A DNA stretch of 64,000 nt from a bacterium (lineage in GTDB: Bacteria; Oederibacteriota; CAKKQC01): contig CAKKQC010000010.1 of NCBI GenBank assembly GCA_919901855.1, positions 158,865-222,864 on the forward strand, read 5' to 3'. Both the position numbers and the translations under genes were made by a program. The notes beneath the pieces are model-generated. The model had not been told where the DNA came from. It saw only the letters and a program-made list of their open reading frames with translations, and did no database searches. Positions 23,794 through 31,576 of the stretch are shown in pieces (within the stretch, counting starts at the first letter, position 1; every line of letters starts with the position of its first letter).

Positions 23794-24451
23794 CGAGGAC
23801 GCGGTGGCCGTCCAGCTCGATCCAGTCCTTCTGCCGGAACTCGCTCAGCGTCCGGATCAGTGATTCCGCCGTCGTGCCGATCATCTCGGCCATCTCCTCG
23901 CGGGTGAGGTCGATCGCGAGCCGGGTGCCCCGGGGCGCGGGCTCCCCGAAGTCCCGTTCGAGCTCCAGCAGGAGCGCGGCCGTCCGTTCCACCACGGGCA
24001 TCCGGACGAGGTCGTGCATCCGGCGCTCGGCCACGCGGAGATCCCGGCACACATATTCCATGATTCGCAGTGCGACGCCGGTGTTCCGGCGCAGGATGCT
24101 GTACGCCAGCGTCCGGTCGAGGAAACAGATCGTGGCGTCCTCTATCACCTCGGCCGTGGCCGCGTAGGGCTCCTCCCCGAACAGGGCCCGGTAGCCGAGG
24201 AGATCCCCGGGCTTGGCCAGCCGCGCGATCTGAGTGCGGCCGTTGGCGGCGTGGTTGTAAAGCTTCACCTTGCCCGACCAGATGCCGAAGAGACCCATCG
24301 GGGGATTACCCTCGTAGAAGATGACACTATGCTTCCGGTAGGTGTTCGCGACCCGCGCCCGCATGAGCTCCCCCAGTTCGTCCTTGGTCAGGTCGCAGAA
24401 GGCCCCGCGGGTCCGGACCGGGCAGATCTCGCAGTTCGTCTTGGGTGTCAC
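23747..24451 (-). CDS. Crp/Fnr-family transcription regulator (copy 1)
   Basis: 234-residue regulator with an N-terminal cyclic-nucleotide-binding fold (IFYEGNPPMGLFGIWSGKVKL, LAKPGDLLGYRALF) and a C-terminal winged helix (LTREEMAEMIGTTAESLIRTL as recognition region). I place the start at GTG 24451 because AGGAGG lies about 10 bp upstream and the N-terminus then aligns with its neighbour copy (NCEICPV vs NCDSCPV). Cys are arranged C-X2-C-X8-C near the N-terminus with another in DATICFLDR. That is close to the four-Cys set of oxygen-sensing FNR, but the N-terminal spacing differs (FNR has C-X2-C-X5-C), so cluster binding is possible, not shown. A matching operator lies about 80 bp upstream. 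Confidence 0.85.
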   Translation of the reverse strand: MTPKTNCEICPVRTRGAFCDLTKDELGELMRARVANTYRKHSVIFYEGNPPMGLFGIWSGKVKLYNHAANGRTQIARLAKPGDLLGYRALFGEEPYAATAEVIEDATICFLDRTLAYSILRRNTGVALRIMEYVCRDLRVAERRMHDLVRMPVVERTAALLLELERDFGEPAPRGTRLAIDLTREEMAEMIGTTAESLIRTLSEFRQKDWIELDGHRVLVKESSALAKLIPQDV

Positions 24452-24530
24452 CGGGTTCGGTCCTCCTGATTCGGTCCCAGTATGCCCCGGACGAGGGGGC
24501 CGAGGGCATGATGCGGTGAGGTGGGCTGGC

Positions 24531-24544
24531 GTGATGGCGGTCAC
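24531..24544. promoter_or_regulatory. Putative Crp/Fnr-family operator (GTGA-N6-TCAC)
   Basis: GTGATGGCGGTCAC, a perfect 4+4 palindrome, lies 80-93 bp upstream of the copy 1 regulator start. The distance is almost the same as for the site in front of copy 2, suggesting autoregulation or cross-regulation. Confidence 0.5.
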
Positions 24545-24576
24545 TACGCCCTGAGCGGGAGTCCCGCGGGTCTTGG

Positions 24577-25284
24577 CTAGCTCTCCAGCGGGATCAGGCG
24601 CTCGATTCCGGCCTGGGACTTGATGAACACGCAGTGGTCGCGAAGGTCCACGAGGCCCTTTTGCTTGAAGTCACTGAGGGTCCGGATCAGTGATTCCGCC
24701 GTCGTTCCGGCCATCTGCGCCATCTCCTCGCGCGTGAGGTCGATGTCGAGCCGCACGCCCGCCGGGGTGGGCCGGCCGAAGTCGCGCTGGAGCTCCAGGA
24801 GGAGGCCGGCGACCCGCTGGACGACCGGCTTCTGGATGAGGTCGAGGGCGCGCCGCTCGGCCACCCGGAGGTCCTGGCAGACCCGCTTCAGGATGCCGAG
24901 CGTCAGGTCGGCGTTCTGCCTGAGGATCTTGAAGGCCAGGGCCCGGTCGAGGAAGCAGATCGTGGCGTCCTCGATAACCTCGGCCGTCGCCGCGTACGGC
25001 TCGCCGGCCAGCAGCGCCCGGTAGCCCAGCAGGTCTCCGGGCTTGGCCAGCCGCGAGATCTGGAGGTGGCCGTCCGCTCCATGCTTGAAAATCTTCACCT
25101 TTCCCGAGAATACGCAGAAGAGCCCCATCGACGGATTGCCCTCGTAGAAGATCGTGCTGCGCTTCTTGTAGGTGTTGACCGTCCGGCCCCGGGCCATCTC
25201 GCGCATGTCCTCGCGGGTGACCGCGGCGAACGCGCCGTGGAGCTTGACCGGGCAGGAGTCACAGTTCGGCTTGGCTGGCGACAT
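24577..25284 (-). CDS. Crp/Fnr-family transcription regulator (copy 2)
   Basis: 235-residue paralogue of the gene just downstream, with the same domain order and long identical stretches (IFYEGNP.MGLF, AKPGDLLGYRAL, EPYAATAEVIEDATICFLDR, IDLTREEMA). ATG 25284 is preceded by AAAGGAGAG. It keeps CDSCPV and the central Cys in DATICFLDR but has Ala where copy 1 has the third N-terminal Cys (HGAFAAV vs RGAFCDL), so any metal cluster would lack one ligand. The two copies therefore may sense different signals, or only one senses oxygen/NO. The pair lies at the centre of the cytochrome region. Confidence 0.87.
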   Translation of the reverse strand: MSPAKPNCDSCPVKLHGAFAAVTREDMREMARGRTVNTYKKRSTIFYEGNPSMGLFCVFSGKVKIFKHGADGHLQISRLAKPGDLLGYRALLAGEPYAATAEVIEDATICFLDRALAFKILRQNADLTLGILKRVCQDLRVAERRALDLIQKPVVQRVAGLLLELQRDFGRPTPAGVRLDIDLTREEMAQMAGTTAESLIRTLSDFKQKGLVDLRDHCVFIKSQAGIERLIPLES

Positions 25285-25361
25285 TCGGCACTCTCCTTTT
25301 GCATCCCCAGTATGCTCGGGGCTGGCACAGGGGGGCGTATGACTCGTGGATTCCTTTGAGC

Positions 25362-25375
25362 CTGATTGCCGTCAG
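25362..25375. promoter_or_regulatory. Putative Crp/Fnr-family operator (CTGA-N6-TCAG)
   Basis: CTGATTGCCGTCAG, a perfect 4+4 palindrome, lies 78-91 bp upstream of the copy 2 regulator start and in the divergent region shared with the undecahaem cytochrome gene. A TATAGT hexamer at 25428-25433 facing the cytochrome gene would place this site near -71, a class I position. Confidence 0.5.
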
Positions 25376-25431
25376 TGGATGGAGCACCTTCCTCCGGTCA
25401 GCGAGCCGATGATCCGCATCACGGTGATATA

Positions 25432-25445
25432 GTGATTTACCTCAC
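25432..25445. promoter_or_regulatory. Putative second operator in the divergent region (GTGA-N6-TCAC)
   Basis: GTGATTTACCTCAC matches the CRP-type core GTGA-N6-TCAC exactly. It overlaps the TATAGT hexamer at 25428-25433, so if that is the -10 of the cytochrome gene, binding here would repress. Confidence 0.4.
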
Positions 25446-25521
25446 CCGGCTCTGCGGGGGTGAAACCCGGTGCGAGAGGCGAATGGCGAGGGGGACGATG
25501 GGATCGGAAGGAAGACGGAAC

Positions 25522-26523
25522 ATGAAAGGATGCCGCCACGGGCAGCTGGTGCGCCGGGGCGGTCGCGTGGCGGCCATCGGGCTGGCAGCGTGGCTCGGGG
25601 CGGCGGCGCCCGGCGAGGCGAAGCCGGCCAAGCCCAAGGAGCCGGTCGAGGAGGAGTTCTTTGTCCGGCACCGGCCGGAGGCGAACGACTTCTTCAAGAA
25701 AAAGGCCGTCCACCGTCCCGTCGCGGAGCACCGGTGCGCGGTCTGCCACGCCGCGATCGAGGAGCCGAAGAAACTTTCGAAGCCGGTAGAGGAGTTGTGC
25801 ATAACATGTCACGAATCGGTCGGGAAGGAGCTCAAGGGCAAGCACGTGCACGCGATCCTCGAGAGTGGGGACTGCCTGGGGTGCCACGATCCGCATGCGT
25901 CGGACTTTCCCTTCCGGCTCACGGACGAGATCAACGCCGTCTGCTCGACCTGTCACCAGATCGGGGACGACCCGATCCGGAAGTCGCACGGCGGAATCGT
26001 GGTCAAGCGCGTGCGCTGCACGGACTGCCACTCGCCGCACGGGTCGGACCAGGAGAAGATGATCCGCAACGGCCGGCTGCATCCGCCGTTCGAGTCCAAG
26101 GACTGCACGACGTGCCACGCCGCCCCGGACGCCGAGGGCGGGGTGCAGTTGGTCGGGGATGGGACCAAGTTCTGCGTGACCTGCCATCCCGGGATCGAGG
26201 AGGAGCTGGGGAAGAAGGTCCCGCATCCGCCCGCCAAATCAGGGACCTGCTGGGCGTGCCACAATCCCCACACGGGCGGCAGTCTCGACCGGGCGTTCCT
26301 CAAGGACCGTCCCGAGACCGTCTGCCGGACGTGTCATTCGACGGTCTTCGACCTGAACCACCCCGTGGCGCGGCATCCGTCGTGGAAGCCGGCGACGCGC
26401 GACCCGCGGGACCCGACGAAGCCATTCGACTGCGCCTCGTGCCACGCGGCGCACGGGTCGGAGTTCAAGCGGCTTCGGCGCTGGGACCTCGCCGAGTTCT
26501 GCTTCACGTGCCACCCGCAATGA
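25522..26523 (+). CDS. Undecahaem cytochrome c
   Basis: Exported 333-residue cytochrome with eleven CXXCH motifs (CAVCH, CITCH, CLGCH, CSTCH, CTDCH, CTTCH, CVTCH, CWACH, CRTCH, CASCH, CFTCH), the last three residues before the stop being HPQ. ATG 25522 follows GGAAGGAAG with good spacing and begins a signal peptide (GRVAAIGLAAWLGAAAPGEA); ATG 25498 and 25483 are upstream alternatives. A Lys/Glu-rich stretch precedes the first haem. Many motifs are of the paired CXXCH...H form (CHSPHGS, CHNPHTG, CHDPHAS) seen in outer-membrane and periplasmic multihaem cytochromes of metal reducers. It overlaps the NHL propeller gene by ATGA, a pairing repeated at 30548-33645. Confidence 0.87.
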   Translation: MKGCRHGQLVRRGGRVAAIGLAAWLGAAAPGEAKPAKPKEPVEEEFFVRHRPEANDFFKKKAVHRPVAEHRCAVCHAAIEEPKKLSKPVEELCITCHESVGKELKGKHVHAILESGDCLGCHDPHASDFPFRLTDEINAVCSTCHQIGDDPIRKSHGGIVVKRVRCTDCHSPHGSDQEKMIRNGRLHPPFESKDCTTCHAAPDAEGGVQLVGDGTKFCVTCHPGIEEELGKKVPHPPAKSGTCWACHNPHTGGSLDRAFLKDRPETVCRTCHSTVFDLNHPVARHPSWKPATRDPRDPTKPFDCASCHAAHGSEFKRLRRWDLAEFCFTCHPQ

Positions 26524-27611
26524 ACGCGCGCCGTGCGTTCCCGTGCCTGGCCATGCTGGCCCTTCTGGCGGGCTGGATGGCGATCCCGGTGGCACCGGCG
26601 TCCGCCGGGACCGCGATGGCCGCTCCTGCGGCCGCGTCCGCGACCGAGATCGTCTTCCCGCCTCCGCCGGACGAGCCGCGGATCCGCTATCTCTTCAGCC
26701 TCAGTTCGGTCCATGACCTCAAGCCGCCGAAACGCGGGTTCTTCCGGAAGGTCCGCGACTTCCTGCTCGGGCGCGGCGAGGAGGCGGTGCCCACCCTCCT
26801 CCGGCCCTACGGCGTGGCGGCGTCCGGGAACCGCGTCTACGCCGCCGACGCGGACGGCCAGTCGGTCTTCGTCTTCGACCTCAAGGCGCTGGAGGTGACG
26901 CGGTTGGGCGGCACCCTCGAAGGCCGGCTTGTGAGCCCGATCGGGGTGGCCGTCACCCCCGGCGGGACCGTGTTCGTGGCCGACTCGATGCAGCATGTCG
27001 TCAAGGCGTTCGGCCCCGATGGGAAATTCCTGCGCCAGCTCAACAAGATCGGGGACCTCAAGCGGCCGTCGGGCGTGGCGTGGGACGCCAGGCGCAAGCG
27101 CGTCCTGGTCGCGGACACGGGGAACGGCCGCGTGGCGATCTTCTCCCCCGAGGGCGGGATGACGGGCCAGATCGGGAAGCCCGGCACCGGGGACGGCGAG
27201 ATGTCGATGCCGGCGAACGTGGCCGTGGACCGGGACGGCCGGATATACGTGAGCGACCCGATCATGTGCCGGGCCCAGGTCTTTACGGCCGATGGCAAGT
27301 ACCTGTCCCAGTTCGGCTCGCAGGGGGACGTGCCCGGCTACATGGGCCGGCCGCGCGGGATCGGCGTGGATTCCGACGGCAACATCTACGTGGCGGACGC
27401 GGTCTTCCACGCCGTCCAGATCTTCGACCGGTCGGGCCGGCTCCTGCTCTTCTTCGGGGCGGGGGGAAACGTGCCCGGCGCTTTCGACCTGCCGGCCGGC
27501 GTGTGCGTGGACGACCGGGACCGGGTCTTCGTGGCCGACTCCCTGAACCGCCGGATACAGGTATTTCAGTATCTGAAGCCCAAGACCACGCATGAGGCTC
27601 CGCGGCCCTGA
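26520..27611 (+). CDS. Secreted NHL-repeat beta-propeller protein
   Basis: 363-residue exported protein. ATG 26520 overlaps the cytochrome stop. After a signal peptide (residues ~1-30) comes a short conserved block (FPPPPDEPRIRYLFSLSS) and then about six NHL blades, recognisable by repeats such as 'PSGVAWDARRKRVLVADTGN' and 'VFVADSLNRRIQVFQYLK'. It is a paralogue of the protein at 30548-31576, including the ending IQVFQYLK. NHL propellers are commonly encoded next to multihaem cytochromes in metal-reducing bacteria and may act as docking or assembly scaffolds; no catalytic role can be read. Confidence 0.82.
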   Translation: MNARRAFPCLAMLALLAGWMAIPVAPASAGTAMAAPAAASATEIVFPPPPDEPRIRYLFSLSSVHDLKPPKRGFFRKVRDFLLGRGEEAVPTLLRPYGVAASGNRVYAADADGQSVFVFDLKALEVTRLGGTLEGRLVSPIGVAVTPGGTVFVADSMQHVVKAFGPDGKFLRQLNKIGDLKRPSGVAWDARRKRVLVADTGNGRVAIFSPEGGMTGQIGKPGTGDGEMSMPANVAVDRDGRIYVSDPIMCRAQVFTADGKYLSQFGSQGDVPGYMGRPRGIGVDSDGNIYVADAVFHAVQIFDRSGRLLLFFGAGGNVPGAFDLPAGVCVDDRDRVFVADSLNRRIQVFQYLKPKTTHEAPRP

Positions 27612-27630
27612 ACATGACGGGCGTCATGTT
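27611..27630. promoter_or_regulatory. 20-bp perfect palindrome, putative Crp/Fnr-family operator or attenuating hairpin
   Basis: AACATGACGGGCGTCATGTT is perfectly symmetrical with only two central bases outside its 9-bp arms, and contains ATGA-N6-TCAT. Its centre is about 68 bp before the predicted start of transcription from the promoter at 27654, a class I activator position. It begins in the stop codon of the NHL gene and is followed by TT, so it may also act as a weak terminator. Confidence 0.55.
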
Positions 27631-27653
27631 TTGGAATTGCCCCCCGCCATCAC

Positions 27654-27682
27654 TTGACCTGAGCCAAGAGAGTCAATATCAT
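27654..27682 (+). promoter_or_regulatory. Strong sigma70-type promoter of the tetrahaem cytochrome gene
   Basis: TTGACC (27654-27659), exactly 17 bp, then TATCAT (27677-27682). GTCAA stands directly before the -10, making a TTGAC...GTCAA dyad across the spacer. The leader to ATG 27780 is about 90 nt. Confidence 0.65.
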
Positions 27683-27779
27683 GGCGAGGGTTGGGGGGCT
27701 TTGCTGAGGCTTGTTGGGGGCGATAGCTGAAGACTTTTGGCAGGCTTGAACGGGTCGACAATACTCAAGGAGGTCGAGG

Positions 27780-28451
27780 ATGAAGACGGCAGTGAAGATG
27801 ATCCTGGGCGCGGCGGTGCTCGCCGCGCTGGCGGCGCCGGCAAGCGCGGCCATTCTGACTTCGAAGCACGATTTCCGCGAGACGGGCGGCGGCAGCCCCG
27901 TGACGGGCGTGACGGATGCCTGTTCGACGTGCCATGTCCCGCACCGTCCGCTGATGAACGTGCCGCTCTGGGCGCACGCATTCAGCACGTACGACTACTA
28001 CCTCTACAACAGCAACGCCTCGTACATCGGCCCGAACACGGGCAAGTACGATGCCGCGTTCGGTGTCCGGAACGCGTTCACGAACAGCATGTCCAAGACC
28101 TGCCTCGGGTGTCATGACGGGTCGGTGGCCTACGCCGGCGGCCTCTACATCACCCGGGCGGCGAACCCCGAGTGGATCATGTGGGACCGCGAGACCAACG
28201 CGGCCAGCGGGGAAGTCGGCGACGGCCTCTGGTCGTCGGTCTACGGGCTCAAGGGCTCGCACCCGGTGGGCGTGACCTACGCGGGCATGCTGCCGGTCGC
28301 CGAGTACAACGCGGTGCCGGGCGGCTCGGTTGTCCTCGAGAACGGCAAGGTCCAGTGCGTGAGCTGTCACAACGCGCACAACCGGTTCCCGAAGATGCTG
28401 GTGGAGACGAACGCCAACAGCGCCCTGTGCCTCGAGTGCCACGTGAAGTAA
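27780..28451 (+). CDS. Small secreted tetrahaem cytochrome c (OmcE-like in size and layout)
   Basis: 223-residue exported cytochrome with four CXXCH motifs (CSTCH, CLGCH, CVSCH, CLECH). ATG 27780 follows AAGGAGG at 27765-27771. A signal peptide ends near SAA-ILTSKHDF; the opening block SKHDF...CSTCHVPHRP...PLW is shared with the N-terminus of the undecahaem protein at 31576. Size, haem number and the extended, Tyr/Asn-rich loops recall the tetrahaem filament cytochromes (OmcE group), but I cannot establish that from sequence alone. The gene is monocistronic, with its own strong promoter and a strong hairpin after it, as expected for an abundant extracellular product. Confidence 0.78.
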   Translation: MKTAVKMILGAAVLAALAAPASAAILTSKHDFRETGGGSPVTGVTDACSTCHVPHRPLMNVPLWAHAFSTYDYYLYNSNASYIGPNTGKYDAAFGVRNAFTNSMSKTCLGCHDGSVAYAGGLYITRAANPEWIMWDRETNAASGEVGDGLWSSVYGLKGSHPVGVTYAGMLPVAEYNAVPGGSVVLENGKVQCVSCHNAHNRFPKMLVETNANSALCLECHVK

Positions 28452-28509
28452 CCGTCTGAATCCGGTCGGCCCGGGACCGGGCCTGCAGTGCCTGCAGTAG
28501 ATGGACCGC

Positions 28510-28535
28510 GGGGGCGTCGGGTGACCGACGCCCCC
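28510..28535 (+). terminator. Hairpin terminator after the tetrahaem cytochrome gene
   Basis: An 11-bp perfect stem, GGGGGCGTCGG (28510-28520), loop GTGA, CCGACGCCCCC (28525-28535). No T-tract follows. Confidence 0.6.
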
Positions 28536-28589
28536 GTTCGGTATTCGGAGGGGACCCGGAGCGCCGGGGGGAATGGGGGAGCGGATCGC

Positions 28590-30551
28590 ATGAGCCGGCC
28601 GGTTGGACGATCCTTGGGAGCGGTTGAGCGGGGCGGCCTCCTGTTCGCGGGACTCGCCTTCGCGGTCCCGCTATGGGCGTTCCCCGGCGCGGACGAGCCG
28701 TTCACGCTCGCTAAGACCCACCTCCTCCTGTTCGTTGTCGCGGCGGCGGGCCTGGCCGCGCTGTGGCGCGGGGGTGCGGCCGCGCGCGCCGACCGCGGCC
28801 TGCTGGTGCCGCTGGCGGCCCTGGCCGGCGTCATCTGCCTCTCCTCGCTCGCGGCGCCGTTCCGTGAGGCGAGATGGGTCGGCGTGCGCGCCGACCTCGC
28901 GCTCGGGGCGACGTGGATCGCGGCGGTCCTGGCCGTGCGCACCGCGGCCGGGCTGCGGCTGGCGATGGCGGGGTCCGCGGCCGCCACGGGCGCGGCGGCC
29001 GCCGTCCTGCTCGTCGCCGGCGACCGCTCCGGCGGCACCTTCGGCAACCCGGCGTTCGCCGCTTCGTGGCTGGCCATGGCCGTTCCCGTGGCGGTGGCGG
29101 TGGCCGTCACGGAAACGTCCCGGCGGGGCGCCGTCCTCGCGGGACTGGCCGCGATCCTCGGGTCGGTAGCCCTCCTGCTGGCCGCGAGCCGCGCAGGCTG
29201 GGCGGCGGGATTCGCGGGGCTCGCGGTCTGGGCGGTGCTCTCACGCGGGTGGATCCTGCCGGCCGGGCGTGCATGGATGGCCGGCTCCCGGCCATCCATG
29301 CTCGCGCTCTGCGCTTTCGCCGTGCTCGCCGTTTCCGCGATCGCGATCGGCGGGCATCCGGGCACGGCGGGCCGGCTCCGGGCGCGCGCGGCCGAGATGG
29401 CCCGTCCGGGCAGCGCCGCCCTCGGGAACCGGCTGCTCATGTGGCGGACGGCACTGAACCAGCTCGCGGACCGGCCGATCCTCGGACATGGATCGGGCGG
29501 GTACCGGCGGCTCCAGATCGAGTATCAGGCGGCGTTCCTCGCCCGGCCGGCCCACGCCGGGTGGGAGGCGAACTGGACCTACTCGCACATGGCGCACCAC
29601 GACGCCGTGCAGGCGCTGGCGGAGTGGGGCGTCGTGGGCACGGGCATTCTCCTCTGGCTGGCCGCCGCGTTCGTGGCGCGGTTCGGAGCGGCGTGGCGGG
29701 GAGCCGGATCCGGTGACCGCCTCCTGCTCGCCGGAATGGCCGGGGCCGCCGCCGCGTGCGCGGTCGACGGGCTGGCCTCGTTCCCCCTGCACCTGCCCGC
29801 GTGCGCGGTCCTGTTGGGCGTCGCCTTCGCGGCGCCGGAGGCGGTCCGGCCCGCTCCAACGCCGGCGCGACGCCCGCTCGAGCTGCCGGCGAGCGCGGGG
29901 CGGCGGACGCTCATGGTAGTGGCGGCGCTAGTCCTCGTCCGGCTGGGCTGGGAGGCCGTCCGCGCCCAGGCCGCGGACTCGCTCCTTGGATTCGGCATGC
30001 GCCGGGCGCAGGCCCAGGACCTCGCCGGCGCGCGCGAGGCGTTCGGCCGGGCGGCGGACCTCGATCCGTGGAACGGGAAGGCGTGGCTCGATGCGGGCAC
30101 CGCTGCGTTGCTCGCCGGAGACCTCGAGAATGCCGTCGTCGCGCTGGGGCGGGCGGAGACGCTGAGCGGCGACCCGAGCATTCCCTATAACCTCGGGCTG
30201 GCCTGGGGCGCGATGGAGCGGCCGGACCGCGCGCGCGCGAGCCTCGCGCGGGCCGTGTCCCTGCGGCCGGCGTTTCCCGAGGCGCTGACCTCGCTGGCCG
30301 ATCTCGCGTGGCGGGAGCGGCGGTACGGCGAGGCCGAGGCCCTGCTCAAGTCGGCCCTCCGGGCCGCCCCCGACAGCCTGCCGGCCCGGCGGCTCCTGGG
30401 CTTCGTGTACTACCATCAGGGGATGAAGCGTGAGGCCCTCGACCAGTTCATCGCCTACTCCCTGCACGAGCCGGGCGATCCCAAGGTCGAGGCCATGCTC
30501 CAGCGGATCCGGAAGGAAGGGATCCGGGGCAAGGCGGAGAAGAAACGATGA
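28590..30551 (+). CDS. O-antigen ligase-like (Wzy_C) membrane protein with C-terminal TPR repeats
   Basis: 653-residue protein with about ten to twelve hydrophobic segments in the first ~440 residues. The Wzy_C/PglL signature loop is NRLLMWRTALNQLADRPILG, then HGSGGYRR and HMAHHDAVQALAEWGVVGTG. Residues ~470-650 are TPR-like helical repeats (ALGRAETLSGDPSIPYNLGL, FPEALTSLADLAWRERRYGE). Proteins of this class move a lipid-linked glycan onto lipid A or proteins. Here it leads a run of overlapping genes for cytochrome and propeller proteins, so O-glycosylation of an extracellular cytochrome or matrix is a reasonable guess, not shown. I chose ATG 28590; an upstream in-frame GTG/ATG region lies inside the previous gene's terminator. 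Confidence 0.75.
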   Translation: MSRPVGRSLGAVERGGLLFAGLAFAVPLWAFPGADEPFTLAKTHLLLFVVAAAGLAALWRGGAAARADRGLLVPLAALAGVICLSSLAAPFREARWVGVRADLALGATWIAAVLAVRTAAGLRLAMAGSAAATGAAAAVLLVAGDRSGGTFGNPAFAASWLAMAVPVAVAVAVTETSRRGAVLAGLAAILGSVALLLAASRAGWAAGFAGLAVWAVLSRGWILPAGRAWMAGSRPSMLALCAFAVLAVSAIAIGGHPGTAGRLRARAAEMARPGSAALGNRLLMWRTALNQLADRPILGHGSGGYRRLQIEYQAAFLARPAHAGWEANWTYSHMAHHDAVQALAEWGVVGTGILLWLAAAFVARFGAAWRGAGSGDRLLLAGMAGAAAACAVDGLASFPLHLPACAVLLGVAFAAPEAVRPAPTPARRPLELPASAGRRTLMVVAALVLVRLGWEAVRAQAADSLLGFGMRRAQAQDLAGAREAFGRAADLDPWNGKAWLDAGTAALLAGDLENAVVALGRAETLSGDPSIPYNLGLAWGAMERPDRARASLARAVSLRPAFPEALTSLADLAWRERRYGEAEALLKSALRAAPDSLPARRLLGFVYYHQGMKREALDQFIAYSLHEPGDPKVEAMLQRIRKEGIRGKAEKKR

Positions 30552-31576
30552 CGAGATATTGGGCAGGCGCGTGCCTCGGGCTGCTCGGCGCGGGCGCCGC
30601 CTTGGCCGCGGACGCGCCGGGCCCGGTCTGGCCGCAGCTGCCGGACCCGGCCCGCATCCGGTACGTCATGGCTCTGCCCGGGGACATGGCACCGCCCGTC
30701 CGGAAGCCCTCGGTGTTCATGAAGGTGATCCGGTTCGCCGTGGGGCTGGGGGAGGCCACGGAGGCGGCCGAGCGCACGCTCTACCGGCCGACGGGGCTCT
30801 GCGTCCGGGGGGACCTCGTGTATGTCGCCGACCTGGGGCTACGGTGCGTGGTCCGGTTCGACCTCGCGGCGCGGAAGGTGGACCGGCTGGGCTCGTTCCG
30901 GGACGCGTTCACGAGCCCCGTGGGGGTGGCCGCCGCCGCCGACGGCCGGCTCTGGGTGAGCGACAGCACCCCGGGCCGGGTCGTCGCCCTGACCCCCAAG
31001 GGGAAGCTCGCGGGAGTGCTGGATCCCCCCCCGGGCGGGTGGGGCCGGCCGACCGGGCTGGCGCTGGACGAGTCGCGGGGGCGTCTCTGGGTCGCGGACA
31101 CGGGAATGCACCGCGTTCATGCGTACAACCTCGCCGGGCGACACCAGTTCGCGTCAGGCGCGCGCGGCGACGGGCCGGGGGAGTTCAACTTCCCCACGTA
31201 CCTGGCGGTGAACGAGCTCGACGGGTCCCTCATCGTCTGCGACTCCGCGAACTTCCGGGTTCAGGTCCTCGATGCGGACGGGAAGCCGCTCCGGCGGATG
31301 GGGGAGGCCGGCAACCGGCCGGGGTTCCTCTCGCGGCCGCGCGGGGTCGCGGTCGACGGCGAGGGCCACGTCTACGTCGTCGACGCCGCGTTCGAGACGG
31401 TCCAGATTCTGGATGCGAAGGGGCGACTGCTCCTCTTCTTCGGCCAGTCCGGCGAGGCGCCGGGGTCGTTCGCGATGCCGGGCGGGATCTTCATCGACGC
31501 CCGGGACCGCGTCTTTGTCGCGGACACGTACAATGGGCGAGTCCAGATTTTCCAATACCTGAAGGGGGGAGCCTGA
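30548..31576 (+). CDS. Secreted NHL-repeat beta-propeller protein (paralogue)
   Basis: 342-residue exported propeller, homologous to the product of 26520-27611. Shared features are the PARIRYVMALPGD entry block, blades such as 'PTGLALDESRGRLWVADTGM' and the ending VQIFQYLKGGA. A short signal peptide (residues ~1-20) is present. ATG 30548 overlaps the TPR gene stop (ATGA) and its own stop overlaps the next cytochrome start (TGATG). So each of the two undecahaem cytochromes in this part of the window is encoded next to one propeller. Confidence 0.82.
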   Translation: MTRYWAGACLGLLGAGAALAADAPGPVWPQLPDPARIRYVMALPGDMAPPVRKPSVFMKVIRFAVGLGEATEAAERTLYRPTGLCVRGDLVYVADLGLRCVVRFDLAARKVDRLGSFRDAFTSPVGVAAAADGRLWVSDSTPGRVVALTPKGKLAGVLDPPPGGWGRPTGLALDESRGRLWVADTGMHRVHAYNLAGRHQFASGARGDGPGEFNFPTYLAVNELDGSLIVCDSANFRVQVLDADGKPLRRMGEAGNRPGFLSRPRGVAVDGEGHVYVVDAAFETVQILDAKGRLLLFFGQSGEAPGSFAMPGGIFIDARDRVFVADTYNGRVQIFQYLKGGA

